A stretch of 64,000 nucleotides of DNA, taken from NCBI GenBank assembly GCA_019802505.1, contig JAFMOC010000032.1, positions 1,703,001-1,767,000 of the forward strand, given 5' to 3'. Below the pieces are notes generated by a model. It did no database searches, was not told the DNA's origin, and saw nothing but the letters and a program-made list of their open reading frames with translations. This document shows positions 43,652-55,019 of the stretch, in pieces; positions within the stretch are counted from its first letter, which is position 1; each line of letters opens with the position of its first letter. The position numbers and the translations under genes are program-made. The stretch is from Corydoras sp. C115 (lineage: Eukaryota; Chordata; Actinopteri; Siluriformes; Callichthyidae).

Positions 43652-43738
43652 AGGGTGTGTAGTTCAGTGGGTAAGGTGTTGGGCTTGCAATCTGTTGTTT
43701 GGGGGTTCCAATTCCAAGTCATCACAGGGCCTTAACAT
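43652..43738 (+). mobile_element. SINE-B head
   Basis: GTGTAGTTCAGTGGGTAAGG (A box) and GGGGTTCCAATTCC (B box). It breaks off at CAGGGCCTTAAC. Confidence 0.7.
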
Positions 43739-43754
43739 GGGTGCGAGATGGGCA

Positions 43755-44052
43755 TGGTGGGGTGGGTTGGGTGGTTTCCCCAGGCCCATCCAGTGGAGAA
43801 CGTTTCGGGCTCTTGGCAGATACACCCAGGACAGGGCGCCAATCCATCACTGGGCACACACTCACTCACACAAACACACTCTATATGGGGCAATTTGGAA
43901 AATTCAATTGACTTGATCGATGTTTTTTGGACTGTGGGTGGAAACCGGAGAACCCGGAGGAAACCCACACAGACACAGGGAGAACAAGGAAACTCCACCC
44001 AGATTGGGATTCAAACCGGGAATCCCTAGCGCTGAGAGGAGAACATGCTAAA
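43755..44052 (-). mobile_element. V-SINE, tail and head end trimmed
   Basis: Starts in the tail domain after a GGTGGGTTGGGTGG stretch and ends at GAGAACATGCTAAAA. The central parts are young. Confidence 0.88.
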
Positions 44053-44253
44053 ACCCCCCTTTTAATTTTTCACCATATAAAAAACTTTTAAAACCAACCA
44101 CATGCAACTTTCCAAGGTCAATGCGGAACCTCTTCCCTTGAGGATGAACACACTAGCAGCTTTGTTCGTTATTATGTGTTGGTTGATGGTTGTCTGCATA
44201 TTAGAGTGCAGTTTATCCTAAAATAGAAACACCTCCTGGGTATCCACAGGTTC

Positions 44254-44296
<43 letters not shown>

Positions 44297-44590
44297 CTGG
44301 AGTTATCCAGACCACTTAGGCCATGAGACTATGAACTAATTAAGCTAAATGAAATCTGCCATATGGGCGAAGCACAGCATCGTTACCTCCCACTTTAAGC
44401 CCTGATGTTCTCACACAAATACCCGTTTGTAGATAATTATGAGCTAGTCACCCCCACGTTAGCTATTACCTCGAGTGCCGTCATAAATCTGACTTTGCAC
44501 AGGCTTTTTTATTTTTATTTTTTAAAGAGGGCAGAGCTGGAGAAACCATTTTGCAACTTCGTTAAATAAACTTACATTACTTGCCATTCG
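44053..44590. other. unique stretch with (CA)n
   Basis: (CA)n at 44252-44293. No gene is seen. Confidence 0.6.
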
Positions 44591-44940
44591 GGGCAGCACG
44601 GTGGCTTAGTGGTTGGCATGTTCTCCTCTCAGCACTAAAGATTCCCGGTTCGAATCCCAATCTGGGTGGAGTTTCCATGTTCTCCCCGTGTCCGCATGGA
44701 GTACCTCCGGGTTCTCCGGTTTCCTCACACTGTCCAAAAACATGACTCAAGTCAATTGAATTCTCCAAATTGCCCCATATAGAGTGTGTGTGTGAGTGAG
44801 TGTGTGCCCAGCGATAGATGGCGCCCTATCCTGGGTGTATCTGCCCAGCACCCGAAACGTTCTCCCCTGGATGGGGAATCCCCCGCGACCCTGATATAGG
44901 ATGAAGCGGAAGATAATGGATGGATGGATGGATGGATACA
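44591..44940 (+). mobile_element. V-SINE inserted in a SINE-B tail
   Basis: Complete 350-bp copy. TGCCATTCG flanks it (44582-44590 and 44941-44949). The right flank continues into SINE-B (ATCATTTAGCAGACACTT). Confidence 0.9.
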
Positions 44941-44949
44941 TGCCATTCG

Positions 44950-45095
44950 ATCATTTAGCAGACACTTTAATCCAAAACAACTTACAAATATCCCAGTTTT
45001 CATCATTACCACTCCAGGTCCCCATTGGTAGTTTTAGTGTACCTGGGATTTGAACCCATAACCTTCTGATTGATCAATCTGAGCTACCACACCCA
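44950..45095 (-). mobile_element. SINE-B, nearly full
   Basis: Minus strand: B box GGTTCAAATCCC, and the tail word AAGTTGTTTTGGATTAAAGT near 44970. Confidence 0.8.
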
Positions 45096-45192
45096 CTTCA
45101 GTACTGCTCCTTTGTTGCTATCCCTATGAAACCATTGGAGAATATTCACTCAGCAGTTACTTTATTAGCTGCTATTGGCTGATTTATTTTGC

Positions 45193-45482
45193 CCCATGTT
45201 GGCTTATTGGTGGTGCTAGGGATTTCTGGTTCGAATCCCAATCAGGGTGGAGTTTCCATGCTCTCCCCATGTCCACGTGGGTTTCCACCAGGTCCTCCAG
45301 TTTCCTCCCACAGTCCAAAAACATGGATCAAGGTCAATTGAATTCTCCAAATTGCCCCATATAGAGTGTGTCTGTGTGAGTGAGTGTGTGCCCAGTGATA
45401 GATTGGCGCTCTGCACAGCTTCCTAAACGTTCTGCCCTGGATGGGCCTGGTGACCCTCCTATTGTGACCCTAAAAGAGCAAT
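45193..45482 (+). mobile_element. V-SINE, head clipped
   Basis: Intact from the B box (CTGGTTCGAATCCC). The A-box end is degraded and the tail lacks GGAT units (AAAAGAGCAATAAGCG). Confidence 0.85.
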
Positions 45483-45776
45483 AAGCGATTGTTCTCCTGC
45501 CAAATGAAATTCACTAAGACCCTCTGAGCAACATCAAAGCATGCTTGTTTTGTTAACATGTGCATGCTGATGACATAGTAGACTATGAATAAAGCATTCA
45601 TAAGAATAAGGGTGCTTATTACCAACAGGGGACTCTCCTGTGAACTCTCAGCTCATAGGCTGTACCCCGAGGTACTATGTGTTATTATATATTCAGCATG
45701 TCGTTCGCATCCAGGTTGTCTGACCACCCTGTGAGTAATGGGTGGTTTTCTTTGTGTTGGTGCTATTGCATTATAG

Positions 45777-45816
<40 letters not shown>

Positions 45817-46312
45817 GATAAGCAGATTGAAAACGCTGTGTACTCCTGCTGGCCAAATGTAGATCGGCTTTCACTCCTCACGTTCCAGCTCTGTAATTAC
45901 TGCCTGTGGCGAGCCCTTCGGTAAATGAGTCAAAACAAATAAGCAAATCAAGAAGTTAACAAGTAAAGGGTCACGAGGATGCGCCCGCCTCGCAGACAGC
46001 TCATGTTCAGAGGACACGAGGGAGAATGCTTCCCTGTCATCAATGCTCATTCTGATTGAGGCACGCCCTGATGGGTGGGGGGTTAGGGGGGTGGGGGGCG
46101 TAAATAAAAGATGGTCACAGCAGGCTGGGTTCAACGAGAGCGGTTCATTTTTAGAGAGGAGATGGTAAGAATCATAAGAATGCAAGACGAGGGACGTGGT
46201 GTCCATCATTTGTCCTCAGAATATTGTTCCTATTATATTCCCATTTTTTTGTGCAGCTGTATAAACCCCACCAAAAGTTTTAATACACGTCAATATTTAC
46301 AGTTTTAGACAT
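45483..46312. other. unique stretch with (GT)n
   Basis: (GT)n at 45778-45813. A 112-codon minus frame at 45871-46209 is unrecognised. Confidence 0.5.
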
Positions 46313-46491
46313 ACAGTACCAGTCAAGAGTCAAGACACGCCCCCTTCCTGCTCTGTTGTCTATTTACTTCTTTAGAATATAGATAGACATTGTAGTTTTA
46401 TAATTACAGACTGTAGTCCATCTGTGTTCTTTGTGTTTGTCTAGTCCCCTGTTGGTTCTCTGTTCTCTGATGGTCAGGACAATCACAGAAC
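46313..46491 (+). mobile_element. MITE-A left part
   Basis: Left end CAGTACCAGTCAAGAGTCAA then CACGCCCCCTTCC. It stops at CAATCACAGAACAG, where a SINE follows. Confidence 0.82.
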
Positions 46492-46798
46492 AGTGCCTTA
46501 GTGGTTTGCATGTTCTCTTCTCAGTCCTGGGGATTCCCAGTGTGAATCCCAATCTGGGTGGAGTCTCTCCGGGTTCTCTAGTTTCCTCCCACAGTCCAAA
46601 AACATGCATCAAGGTCAACTGAATTCTCCAAATTGCCCCATATAGTGTGTGTCTGTGTGAGTGAGTGTATGCCCAGCGATAGATTGGCCTCCTGTCCTGG
46701 GTGTATCTGCCCAGCGCCAGAAATGTTCTCCCTGGATGGGCATGGGGAACCCCCCTACGACCCTAGTAGAGGATAATGCGGAAGATGGATGGATGGAT
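46492..46798 (+). mobile_element. V-SINE with small deletions
   Basis: B box changed (CAGTGTGAATCCC). About 40 bp of the central domain is missing (GGGTGGAGTCTCTCCGGG). The GGATGGATGGAT tail is intact. Confidence 0.88.
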
Positions 46799-47236
46799 CC
46801 GAGCTGCATTTATGAGAATGGTTTACACACAAGTACAAATTTAATGTCATCTCCTCCCTTTGCAACTCTGGAAGTTGGTGGCTTGTTTCCTTAAATATCT
46901 TTTTTCGAGGGAAATATGACGAGCAAATGCGAATAAGTCTCCGAGACACAAATTCCAAACATAAACAGATTGAAGGAAACGGCATCATTAGGGCCCATTT
47001 AAATGCATAAACTAATATGCAGAGGGATTTCGCAACACACTAACCGCCTCAGACACCATGTATTATTTAGGTGTAAATAAAAGCAATGTTTGGGATCACA
47101 CCGCACGGCTTCCAAGTCTTTGCATGGCTAATAAATTGGATCTGGAGGAACGTCACCTGAAAAAAAAAACAGCCTACGATGATGCGTCAAAAAGGATGGA
47201 TGCTTTATGCTACATAACCCTGACGAGATAAACAAA
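46799..47236. other. unique stretch, no gene seen
   Basis: Nothing recognised. Confidence 0.6.
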
Positions 47237-47481
47237 AAGGCCCATCCAGGGCATGAACGTTTCAGGCGCTGGGCAGATACACCCAGGACAGGGTGCCAAT
47301 CTATCACTGGGCACACACTCACGCACAAAAACACACTCTATATGGGGCAATTTGGAGAATTTAATTGACCTTGATCCATGTTTTTGGACTGTGGAAGTAC
47401 ATGAAAACTCCACCCAGATTGGGATTTGAACCACTAACGCTGAGAGGAGAACATGCTAACCACTAAGCCACCGTGCCGCTC
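47237..47481 (-). mobile_element. V-SINE, tail and middle trimmed
   Basis: Begins at GGCCCATCCAGGGCATG. About 45 bp is missing from the central domain (GTGGAAGTACATGAAAACTCC). The head is intact. Confidence 0.85.
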
Positions 47482-48092
47482 TCAGCTCGGATCTATTTTC
47501 GTTTATATTGGGAAGCGTTCCATCAGAGGATAAATATGCCAGCACTTTTAAATTCCTACCAGGGTTTGGCAAACCCAACACGGGCTTCTTTCCACAATCT
47601 GTAGCTCTCTGGACTCGTCAGGCTTAAACTCTGTGGGAAATGAATGAGATGAAGAATATCTAGTTAATAAGTATGTTACAGAAACCTTGTCGAGAAGATA
47701 TTAAGATTTAACATGGACTGTATTATAACCGCATGGCTGATTCATCAATCATTGCCCCGCCAGCCAGTTATGCCCAGCCGTACGACGGTGCTGAAGGTGT
47801 GCCGTGTCACAGATGGATTATTCTGCTGAGCAAGGTCACTGCCACATGAGAGACTACCATTGTCAGGACTCACGTTGGCCATTGTATTACACAAGCCTTG
47901 CAACTTATGACCTTCATCTTTTTGAATGGCGATGTGGGAACTTGAAGCATCAAACTTATGACCTGAAGTATGTAAAACACTTGTGTCAATGTTTATGGCA
48001 GGTATAAATCACTGACTATTCATGTAGTCATGCTCACTCATGGGTGGTCCCAGTTCTGACCGATGGAGAGTCTTGCAGGCAGTTCACCCATA
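47482..48092. other. unique stretch, no gene seen
   Basis: A 67-codon frame at 47804-48007 is unrecognised. Confidence 0.55.
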
Positions 48093-48679
48093 TTTACATT
48101 TACATTACATTAGCGTTAGGTCATTTAGCAGACACTTTTTATCCAAAGTGACAAACAAGGAGAGCAGAAGGTTGAGCGCAAGGTTGGACACAGGAGAGCA
48201 CAAGGTTGGGCACAAGGTTGCCCACAGGAGAGCACAAGGTTGCCCACAGGAGAGCACAAAGTTGCCCACAAAGAGAGCACAAGGTTGAGCACAAGGTTGA
48301 GCACAAGGTTGAGCACAAGGTTGAGCAACAAGGTTGCCCACAGGAGAGCACCAGGTTGAGCACAAGGAGAGCACAAGGTTGATCACAAGGTTGCCCACAA
48401 GAGAGCACAAGGTTGAGCACAAGGTTGCCCACAGGAGAGCACAAGGTTGCCCACAGGAGAGCACAAGGTTGCCCACAAGAGAGCATAAGGTTGCCCACAA
48501 GAGAGTACAAGGGCAGCACAAGGTTGCCCACTGGAGAGCACAAGGTTGAGCACAAGGTTGCCCACAGCATTCCTTGACACAGGTACCCCACACTGGTAAC
48601 CTCATTGCACCTGGGATTTGAACCCACAACCTTCAGATTGTTAGCCCAACACCAAAACCACTGAGCTACCACATCCACA
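48093..48679 (-). mobile_element. SINE-B carrying an internal minisatellite
   Basis: On the minus strand the head (GTAGCTCAGTGGTTTTGG, GGTTCAAATCCC) lies at about 48590-48679 and the tail (TCATTTAGCAGACACTTTTT in the + direction) at about 48120. Normal SINE-B needs only about 190 bp. The extra 400 or so is the minisatellite at 48150-48575. Confidence 0.85.
48150..48575. repeat. minisatellite grown from SINE-B sequence
   Basis: Alternating 12-bp words of the GAGCACAAGGTT and GCCCACAGGAGA type, about 35 in total. The seed is visible in intact SINE-B copies, whose antisense reads ACAAGGTGAGCACAGGGTTA. Confidence 0.88.
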
Positions 48680-48904
48680 AGGTTTACAAATCAACAAAGC
48701 TGAAGTGGTACTTCAGAAAGCTTTCCACCTGGTTGAACACTAGATGTCCCCCTGCTGTCCCAGTACAGTAAGCTCTAGTCCCGTCCAATACGGCCTGATT
48801 TACCAGAACACACCACACTCAACACATGAGACCACCACACTCATCAGCGTAGATGTATTTCATTTAAATTACGCCAATGGAAGGCGTTAATGGACTGTTA
48901 GCGT
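48680..48904. other. unique stretch, no gene seen
   Basis: Nothing recognised. Confidence 0.6.
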
Positions 48905-49082
48905 GGGGTAGGGCGTGGTAGCGGGCTATCAATCTGAAGGTTCAAATCCCAGGTCTACTGAAGTTACCAATGTGGGTCCTTGAGCAAGGCCCTTAACTCT
49001 CATTGCTCCAGGGATGTTGTGATTAACCCTGTGCTCACCTTGTAAGTCGCTTTGGATAAAAGCGTCCAATAAATGACCAAAA
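48905..49082 (+). mobile_element. SINE-B, nearly complete
   Basis: B box GGTTCAAATCCC, CCTTGAGCAAGGCCCTTAAC, and the tail TAAGTCGCTTTGGATAAAAG with CAATAAATGACC. About 10 bp of the A-box region is lost (GTGGTAGCGGGCTATC). Confidence 0.87.
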
Positions 49083-49513
49083 TGTGTAGGATACGCCTTG
49101 CACAGGCTGGAACACAGACACTTACTTAGTCCATGTAGATTTTCTTTAAATTAGATTACAAGATTTAGATTTTAATATAAGATATTGCAGCTCGGCAGAT
49201 GCCAATGGTTCTGTGGAGGTTCTACGGTAGCATGTCCCCATGGAGTGTTATTGACTTGGCAAAAGGCCGTGTCTGATACGCCACAATAAATATCAGTGAT
49301 GGACAGAGAGCCGGTGAGGTTTGTCTATATATCCTATATGTCCTGCAAAATGATCTGACGAGCAGCAGCACAGGAGAGAAAATCAATTACAGAACAGCAA
49401 CGGGCCGATGCCAGAGTCTGTATCGATCTAGAACCTGAAGTCAGATTTGCATTCTAGAATATTTTGAATACAATCCAAACGTTACAAAAAAAAGACAATT
49501 ATTATTATTATGC
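49083..49513. other. unique stretch, no gene seen
   Basis: Nothing recognised. Confidence 0.6.
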
Positions 49514-49914
49514 ACTATCAGCAAAACCTTTGGACACGCCCTTTTATTGTCCATGTGATCAGCTTGACTTCCATAGTCATAGTCCATCTGTTTGTGTTCT
49601 ACAGTACATACTGTGTACTCTGTTCTAATGGTCAGAACCCCAATAGTACCACCACAGAGCAGGAATTATTAGGTTGGTGCATTAGTCCTATCCCAGCAGT
49701 GTCACTCCTGCCCTAAAACCCCCTCACCACATCAGTGTCACTGTAGAACTGACAATAAGCAGTCCACCACCCAAATGATACCTGTTCTGTGATGCTCCTG
49801 ACCAATAGAGAACCAAGAACCAACAGGGACACAAACACAAAGAACACAGATGGACAACAGGCTGGAATTGTAGAACTACAAAGTGATATGATAAGTGGAG
49901 GAATGGACAATGGA
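49514..49914 (-). mobile_element. MITE-A, long part of an interrupted copy
   Basis: Both termini survive: CTTTGGACACGCCC near 49528, and GGGGGCGTGTCCAAACC beyond the inserted SINE at about 50282. A full-length member of about 440 bp once the SINE is set aside. Confidence 0.87.
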
Positions 49915-50260
49915 GGGTGGCACGGTGGCTTGGTGGTTAGCATGTTCTCCTCTCAGAGCTAGGGAATCCCGATTTGAACCCAAATCTGGGAGGAGTTTCC
50001 ATGTTCTCACCGTGTCCGCGTGGTTTTGCTCCGGGTTCTCCGGTTTCCTCCCACAGTCCAAAAACATGGATCAAGGTCAATTGAATTCACCAAATTACCC
50101 CATATAGAGTGTGTCTGTGTGAGCGAGTGTGTGTCTTATGATGGATTGGCCCTGTCCTGGGTGTATCTGCCCAGCACCCGAAACGTTCTCCCCTGGATAG
50201 GCATGGGGAACCCCCCCCAAGAACCTAGTAGAGGATAAAGTGGAAGATAATGGATGGATG
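49915..50260 (+). mobile_element. V-SINE inserted in MITE-A
   Basis: Complete 346-bp copy. GAATGGACAATGGA (49901-49914) and GAATAGACAATGGA (50261-50274) form a 13/14 target-site duplication of MITE sequence. Confidence 0.92.
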
Positions 50261-50318
50261 GAATAGACAATGGACCAAGAAGGGGGCGTGTCCAAACCTT
50301 TGACAGATTCTCAGTGCA
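50261..50318 (-). mobile_element. MITE-A, terminal part after the SINE
   Basis: AAGAAGGGGGCGTGTCCAAA and CTTTGACAGATTCT complete the element. Confidence 0.85.
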
Positions 50319-50867
50319 TCTGATGGAATAGTTGTAATAAGTGGCAGGTGAGTGGGGGGGTGGTAAGTACCAACCCTTCATCTACACACCCACAGTGGGC
50401 ACTTTTACTAAATTTGCTCCTCTTCAGCCCTTTGGCAACGGCTTCTGATTTCGTTTAATAGAACTTGACTGTTGTCTCTGTCCAGACCATAACAATGCTT
50501 CGGGACCAATTGCTTTGAAATATGGCTGCGTCGTGTGCTAATGACTTGTATCTGAATACAAATGGCCATCTTTCCTCCTCCATCCATCCACTTTGATATA
50601 CACCCACTGAGATCAATCAATCTCGGGATCCATTCCTGTCATACTATCTTTCAGTGACGGACCGAAGCTGTGATTGGGATTTTGAAGTCTGGGAGTCACT
50701 GAGCATGTGGGGGATGGATGCAGCGATGCAGAGTAAAGCAAATCTGGGACATTTAGGAGATGATGATCTTGTCCTTGATGTGTGGAATCAGACCAGAGGT
50801 GGTTATTATTAAGTGTACACTATATATCCTTTAGAAAAATATGTTCTACTGTAACATGGTACAAAGG
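50319..50867. other. unique stretch, no gene seen
   Basis: A 70-codon minus frame (50408-50620) is unrecognised. Confidence 0.55.
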
Positions 50868-51065
50868 GCATGGTAGCTCAGTGGTTAGGGCATTGGATCT
50901 GAAGGTTGAGGGTTCAAATCCCAGGTCCACTGAAGTTACCAGTGTGGGTTCTTGAGCAAGGCCCTTAACTCTCATTGCTCCAGGGATGTTGTGATTAACC
51001 CTGTGCTCACCTTGTAAGTCGTTTTGGATAAACGTGTCCAATAAATGACCAAATGTAAATGTAAA
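50868..51065 (+). mobile_element. SINE-B, complete reference copy
   Basis: Head with A box GGTAGCTCAGTGGTTAGGG and B box GGTTCAAATCCC, a body with TTGAGCAAGGCCCTTAAC, and a tail with TTGTAAGTCGTTTTGGATAA ending in TAAATGTAAA. About 198 bp. A tRNA-derived SINE widespread in teleosts by my recollection of the sequence. Confidence 0.88.
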
Positions 51066-51204
51066 CATGTTACTATACCTTGGGACAAGTTTACAATGAC
51101 AAAACTCCCTGTTGTGTTGTTATTTTAAGGACGAAACCTTGGCAGGACCAAGACTCAGTGGGAGACTTGTCCTCCTTGAGTGTGATGATCATAAGCGTGA
51201 TGAT

Positions 51205-51389
51205 CACAGTCCAAAAACATGGATCAAGTCAATTGAATGCTCCAACTTGCCCCATATAGAGTGTGTCTGTGTGAGTGAGTGTGTGTGAGCCTAGTGATAG
51301 ATTGGCGTCCTGCCCAGCGCCCAAAACGTTCTCCACTGGATGGGCATGGGGAACCCCCTTCCCCATCCATGAAAGATAATGGATGGATG
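51205..51389 (+). mobile_element. V-SINE, 5'-truncated
   Basis: Starts in the central domain (ATCACAGTCCAAAAACATGG) and ends ATAATGGATGGATG, with part of the tail domain deleted. Confidence 0.87.
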
Positions 51390-51867
51390 TATAAGAACCA
51401 AATATAAGATTAAATTAATGATACTGACGGACTTTACGGTACGTCCACATTGTCCCTCTGACGACGAGGATAGCGAGGGAGAGAACATACCTTCACCATG
51501 TGTGTTTTTCTCCAGTGTTTTCGTTCAGCTTTGTGTCTCTTTGCTCTGCTTGTTGACATAATTGTTGCTTTCTAGCGACGGCGTGCGCAGAAGCCTTTGT
51601 GTGTCGAGCCGGCTGGGTTGAAAGCTCTAGTGAAAACTTGGTGATTGTGTGAAGGAAACGTCTCGTACGTCTTTGTTATGCCGTTTTGTTTGCTGTTGTT
51701 TTTTTGATGCGAATAATGTAAGCAAGCAAAAATACTCGTCTCCAGACAAACTTTCAGAGTTCAAAAGACCCGTGTTCCTCTTCTGCTTCCATTGTAGCAA
51801 CGATTGTAATTAAAAAAAAATTATTTAAAAAATATTTTTTTATTTTTATTATTAATAATAATATTGT
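51390..51867. other. unique stretch, no gene seen
   Basis: AT-rich from 51805 (A and T runs). No gene is seen. Confidence 0.6.
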
Positions 51868-52214
51868 GGGGCGGCACAGTGGCTTAGTGGTTAGCATGTT
51901 CTCCTCTCAGCGCTAGGGATTCCCGGTTCAAATCCCAATGTGGTTGAGTTTCCATGTTCTCCCCGTATCCGTGTGGATTTCCTCCAGGTTCTCGGGTTTC
52001 CTCCCACAGTCCAAAAACATGGATCAAGGTCAATTGAATTCTCCAAATTGCCCCATATAAAGTGTGTTTGTGTGTGTGTGTGTGTGCCCAGTGATAGATT
52101 GGCGTCCTGTCCTGGATGTATCTGCCCAGCGCCCGAAACATTCTCCCCTGGATGGGCATCGGGAACGCCACCGCGACCCTAATAGAGGATAAAGCGGAAG
52201 ATAATGGATGGATA
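51868..52214 (+). mobile_element. V-SINE, complete
   Basis: All domains: A box TGGCTTAGTGGTTAGC, B box CGGTTCAAATCCC, GGAAGATAATGGATGG tail. It lies between AAT-rich repeats, so its duplication cannot be resolved. Confidence 0.9.
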
Positions 52215-52243
52215 TTAATATAATAATAATAATAATAATAATA

Positions 52244-52279
<36 letters not shown>

Positions 52280-52280
52280 G
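52215..52280. repeat. (AAT)n / (ATT)n microsatellite
   Basis: AAT units followed by ATT units, an inverted pair with the centre near 52243. Confidence 0.93.
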
Positions 52281-52498
52281 CAGGTAGCATGGTGGTTAGC
52301 ATGTTCTCCTCTTAGTGCTAGAGATTCCAATCTAGTGGAGTTTCCATGTTCTCCACGTGTCCACATGGGTTTCCTCTGGGTTCTCTGGTTTTCTTCCACA
52401 GACCAAAATCATGAATCAAGGTCAATTGAATTATCCAAATTGCCCCATATAGAGTGCGTCTGTGAGTGAGTGTGTGCCCAGCGATACATTGGCGCCCT
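52281..52498 (+). mobile_element. V-SINE, tail lost at an inversion point
   Basis: The B box is deleted (GATTCCAATCTAGTGG). Ends at TTGGCGCCCTG. Confidence 0.83.
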
Positions 52499-52540
52499 GA
52501 GAGGCGAACGTGTTAACCACTAAGCCACCGTGCCACCTAA
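52499..52540 (-). mobile_element. V-SINE head, opposite strand
   Basis: AGAGGCGAACGTGTTAACC to CACCGTGCCACC joined without spacer to the plus copy. Confidence 0.83.
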
Positions 52541-52561
52541 GAGACTAATAATAAGTTTTAA

Positions 52562-52625
52562 ATCTAATTAAGTCACTTTGGATAAAATCATCTGCTAAAT
52601 GGATAAATGTAAAGTAATGTTAATG
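52562..52625 (+). mobile_element. SINE-B tail fragment
   Basis: TAAGTCACTTTGGATAAAAT, CTGCTAAATGGATAAATG. Confidence 0.75.
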
Positions 52626-53156
52626 TAAGTTCAAGAAACGTGGGTGGAGAAACGAATGGGCCATTCGCACCATCAGCCATCAGATTGTAAGAATAACCCC
52701 AGATGCATATTTTTATTATATTTAGTGAAAAATTATGCACTACAGGAGATTATTTTTTATTCTAGACATCAACTCCTCATGTGCCCGTTCGTCTTTACCG
52801 TTTTCCTCTGAGCTCGGCTGCAGCAACAGATCGGTCCATTCACATTCCGCCTGCTTTTATGCCGGCAAGTCCTAAATGGCTTTTACAAAGCATGCCTCCT
52901 TTTCCAGAAGCCCTCCTCCACCTTTTATTAGACAGGACTTTCTGGAGGTGCTAAAATCCCACGCTGCATTAATGTTTTACTGGATGTGGTGAGAGGGCCG
53001 TGTTGCTTTTATTACGTTCACATCTGTGATGAAATGGAAGCTGCTACTGATGGGAGTTGGATTTACACGTTGGTGGCATGGCAGCGAAATCAAAACAACG
53101 TGACGGCAGAATCCAGAATGAAGCCTGGATCAATAGAATGTGTCTCGTTCCTCTAT
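52626..53156. other. unique stretch, no gene seen
   Basis: Nothing recognised. Confidence 0.58.
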
Positions 53157-53522
53157 ATCCATCCATTATCTTTGACTTTATCCTCTACTAGGGTCGCGGG
53201 GGTGGGGTCCCCCATGCCCATGTCAATGCCTAAGCCAATGCCCATCCAGGGGAGAACGTTTCAAATACACCCAGGACAGGGTGCCAATCTATCGCTGGGC
53301 ACACACTCACTCACTCACACAGACACACTCTATATGGGGCAATTTGGAGAATTCAATTGACCTCGATCCATGTTTTTTGTTCTGTGGGAGGAAACCGGAG
53401 AACCCGGAAGAAACTGACGTGGACACGAGGAGAACATGGAAACTCCAACCAGATTGGGACTCGAACCGTGAATCCCTAGCGCTGAGAGGAGAACATGCTA
53501 ACCACTAAGCCACCGTGCCGTC
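53157..53522 (-). mobile_element. V-SINE, full length
   Basis: A 24-bp extra segment (TGTCAATGCCTAAGCCAATG) lies in the tail domain between two copies of CATGCCCAT / AATGCCCAT, and about 10 bp (GGCGCTGGGC) is missing. Confidence 0.88.
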
Positions 53523-53544
53523 CTCCTTGCTCTATGTTTCCTAG

Positions 53545-53874
53545 AGCAGGGGTTATTTGGTGGGTCCATTATTCCTATCCCAGCAGTGTCACTGAAGTGG
53601 AGAAATGCTGCGCTAAAACCCCATCACCACATCAATGTCACTGCAGAACTGACCATAAACAATCCACCACCCAAATGGATACCTGTTCTGTGATGCTCCT
53701 GACCAACAAAGAACAGAGAACCAACAGGGGACTAACAAACACAAAGAAGACAGATGTTCTACAGTCTGGAATTATAAAACTACAAAGTCCAGCTATAATG
53801 TAAAAATTAGGAAATGGATGATGGAGCAAGAAGGGGGCGTGTCCAAATATTGGACTGGTACTGTACCATTGGTG
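53545..53874 (-). mobile_element. MITE-A, nearly complete
   Basis: Right terminus GGGGGCGTGTCCAAATATTG then GGACTGGTACTGTA. Interior intact. The opposite terminus is missing. Confidence 0.85.
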
Positions 53875-54714
53875 TATTTGGCTTACGAATGCTAACAAAC
53901 CATTTATAAGTAAGACTTTAGGAGAAGTTTGATTTGTCTGTACTAATCTGAAGCCCGTGTGTTGGTGCTCCAGGCCTTGGAGTTATATACTTGATTTGCC
54001 CTGGAACAAAGCTGCTGCACATGGCTGCCTCCATCCTCAGTGTGTTCAAAGAAGCCAAGGCCCACGGTAGCTATCCTCAATATTTCATTACATGAAAATG
54101 AAAGCAGCCGGTTCCATGCTCAATCAGCTTCCTGCTGTTAGGCACTGGGGAGAATGTACTTATAAAATGAGGGCTGAGTCTCGAGAGGACAGTGAAAGAG
54201 GCAGTTTTTGCTGCTTAGTACTTTGCTCTCTCGCTGGTTCACTTGCCCTCATTCGCCCACCACCATAGCAAGGCCATAGATTGGCTCCGCCGGAGAACAC
54301 TGCCGATGAAAGGGTCCAGGGCAGGAGTGGAGAGATGCGATTGGTGCGTTTCTCGTTGCCAGCCGAGCGTTCATGCGTGTTCGGTGGGAGCAGGTCTGCA
54401 AATGGGATCAGAGCTTTCGGCAGCGCTGCGTTTGTGTCGGGATAAACATTCGGTCTAACCTCCGAAAAGAGAACCGAACGAAAAGCCCTGGCGAGTAAAC
54501 TAGTTCATACCCGTCTAATCCGGCTGTTTATCGAGTGTCATACTGAGCATCGGCTCATGTTTGATTCCTCGATTGTCTGAGGAATACAATTAGAGTCTTA
54601 TCTATGAGAAGCTTGGAGACTGTGCTTAACAGAGGGCATTGTGGGAGCTGTGCTTCTCCACAGAACACTTGCTGCTTTGTGATTCGTTTAATTTCCACTT
54701 ATACAGAACGTCGT
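53875..54714. other. unique stretch, no gene seen
   Basis: A 71-codon frame at 54243-54458 is unrecognised. Confidence 0.53.
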
Positions 54715-54767
54715 CTGGTTTTTCCACTTACCATATCGATGGACTTTGTAGGTTTATGATTACAGAA
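54715..54767 (+). mobile_element. MITE-A left part, interrupted
   Basis: CCACTTACCATATCGATGG, then a SINE at GATTACAGAATGTGG. It resumes at 55020. Confidence 0.75.
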
Positions 54768-55010
54768 TGTGGATGGCACCGTGGTGTAGTGGATGGAACG
54801 TCCGCCACTTGGTGGTTGGGATCAAGGTTCCATGTTCTCTGGTTTTCCTACCACAGTCCAAAAATATGGGTTCAAGTGATGGATTGGTGTCCTGCTCTGG
54901 GTGTCTGCTCAGCATCTGAAACGTTCTCCCCTGGATGGAAATGGGTGATACTGCCCCCCACCCCCCTACTGGACCCTAGTAAAGAATTAAGCGAAAGATA
55001 ATGAGATGAG
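54768..55010 (+). mobile_element. V-SINE, older, inserted in MITE-A
   Basis: Head TGGCACCGTGGTGTAGTGG, shortened central domain, tail AAAGATAATGAGATGAG. The body lacks the GGCAATTT section. Confidence 0.75.
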
Positions 55011-55019
55011 TTGAAATAT

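Noticed and set aside
48105..48678. 174- and 179-codon minus-strand frames with a repeated Cys-Gly-Gln-Pro pattern
   Set aside because: They translate the 12-bp minisatellite inside SINE-B. A 12-bp period keeps the frame open automatically.
51884..52399. 171-codon minus frame with a run of Asn/Tyr
   Set aside because: Runs through two SINE copies and the AAT/ATT microsatellite.
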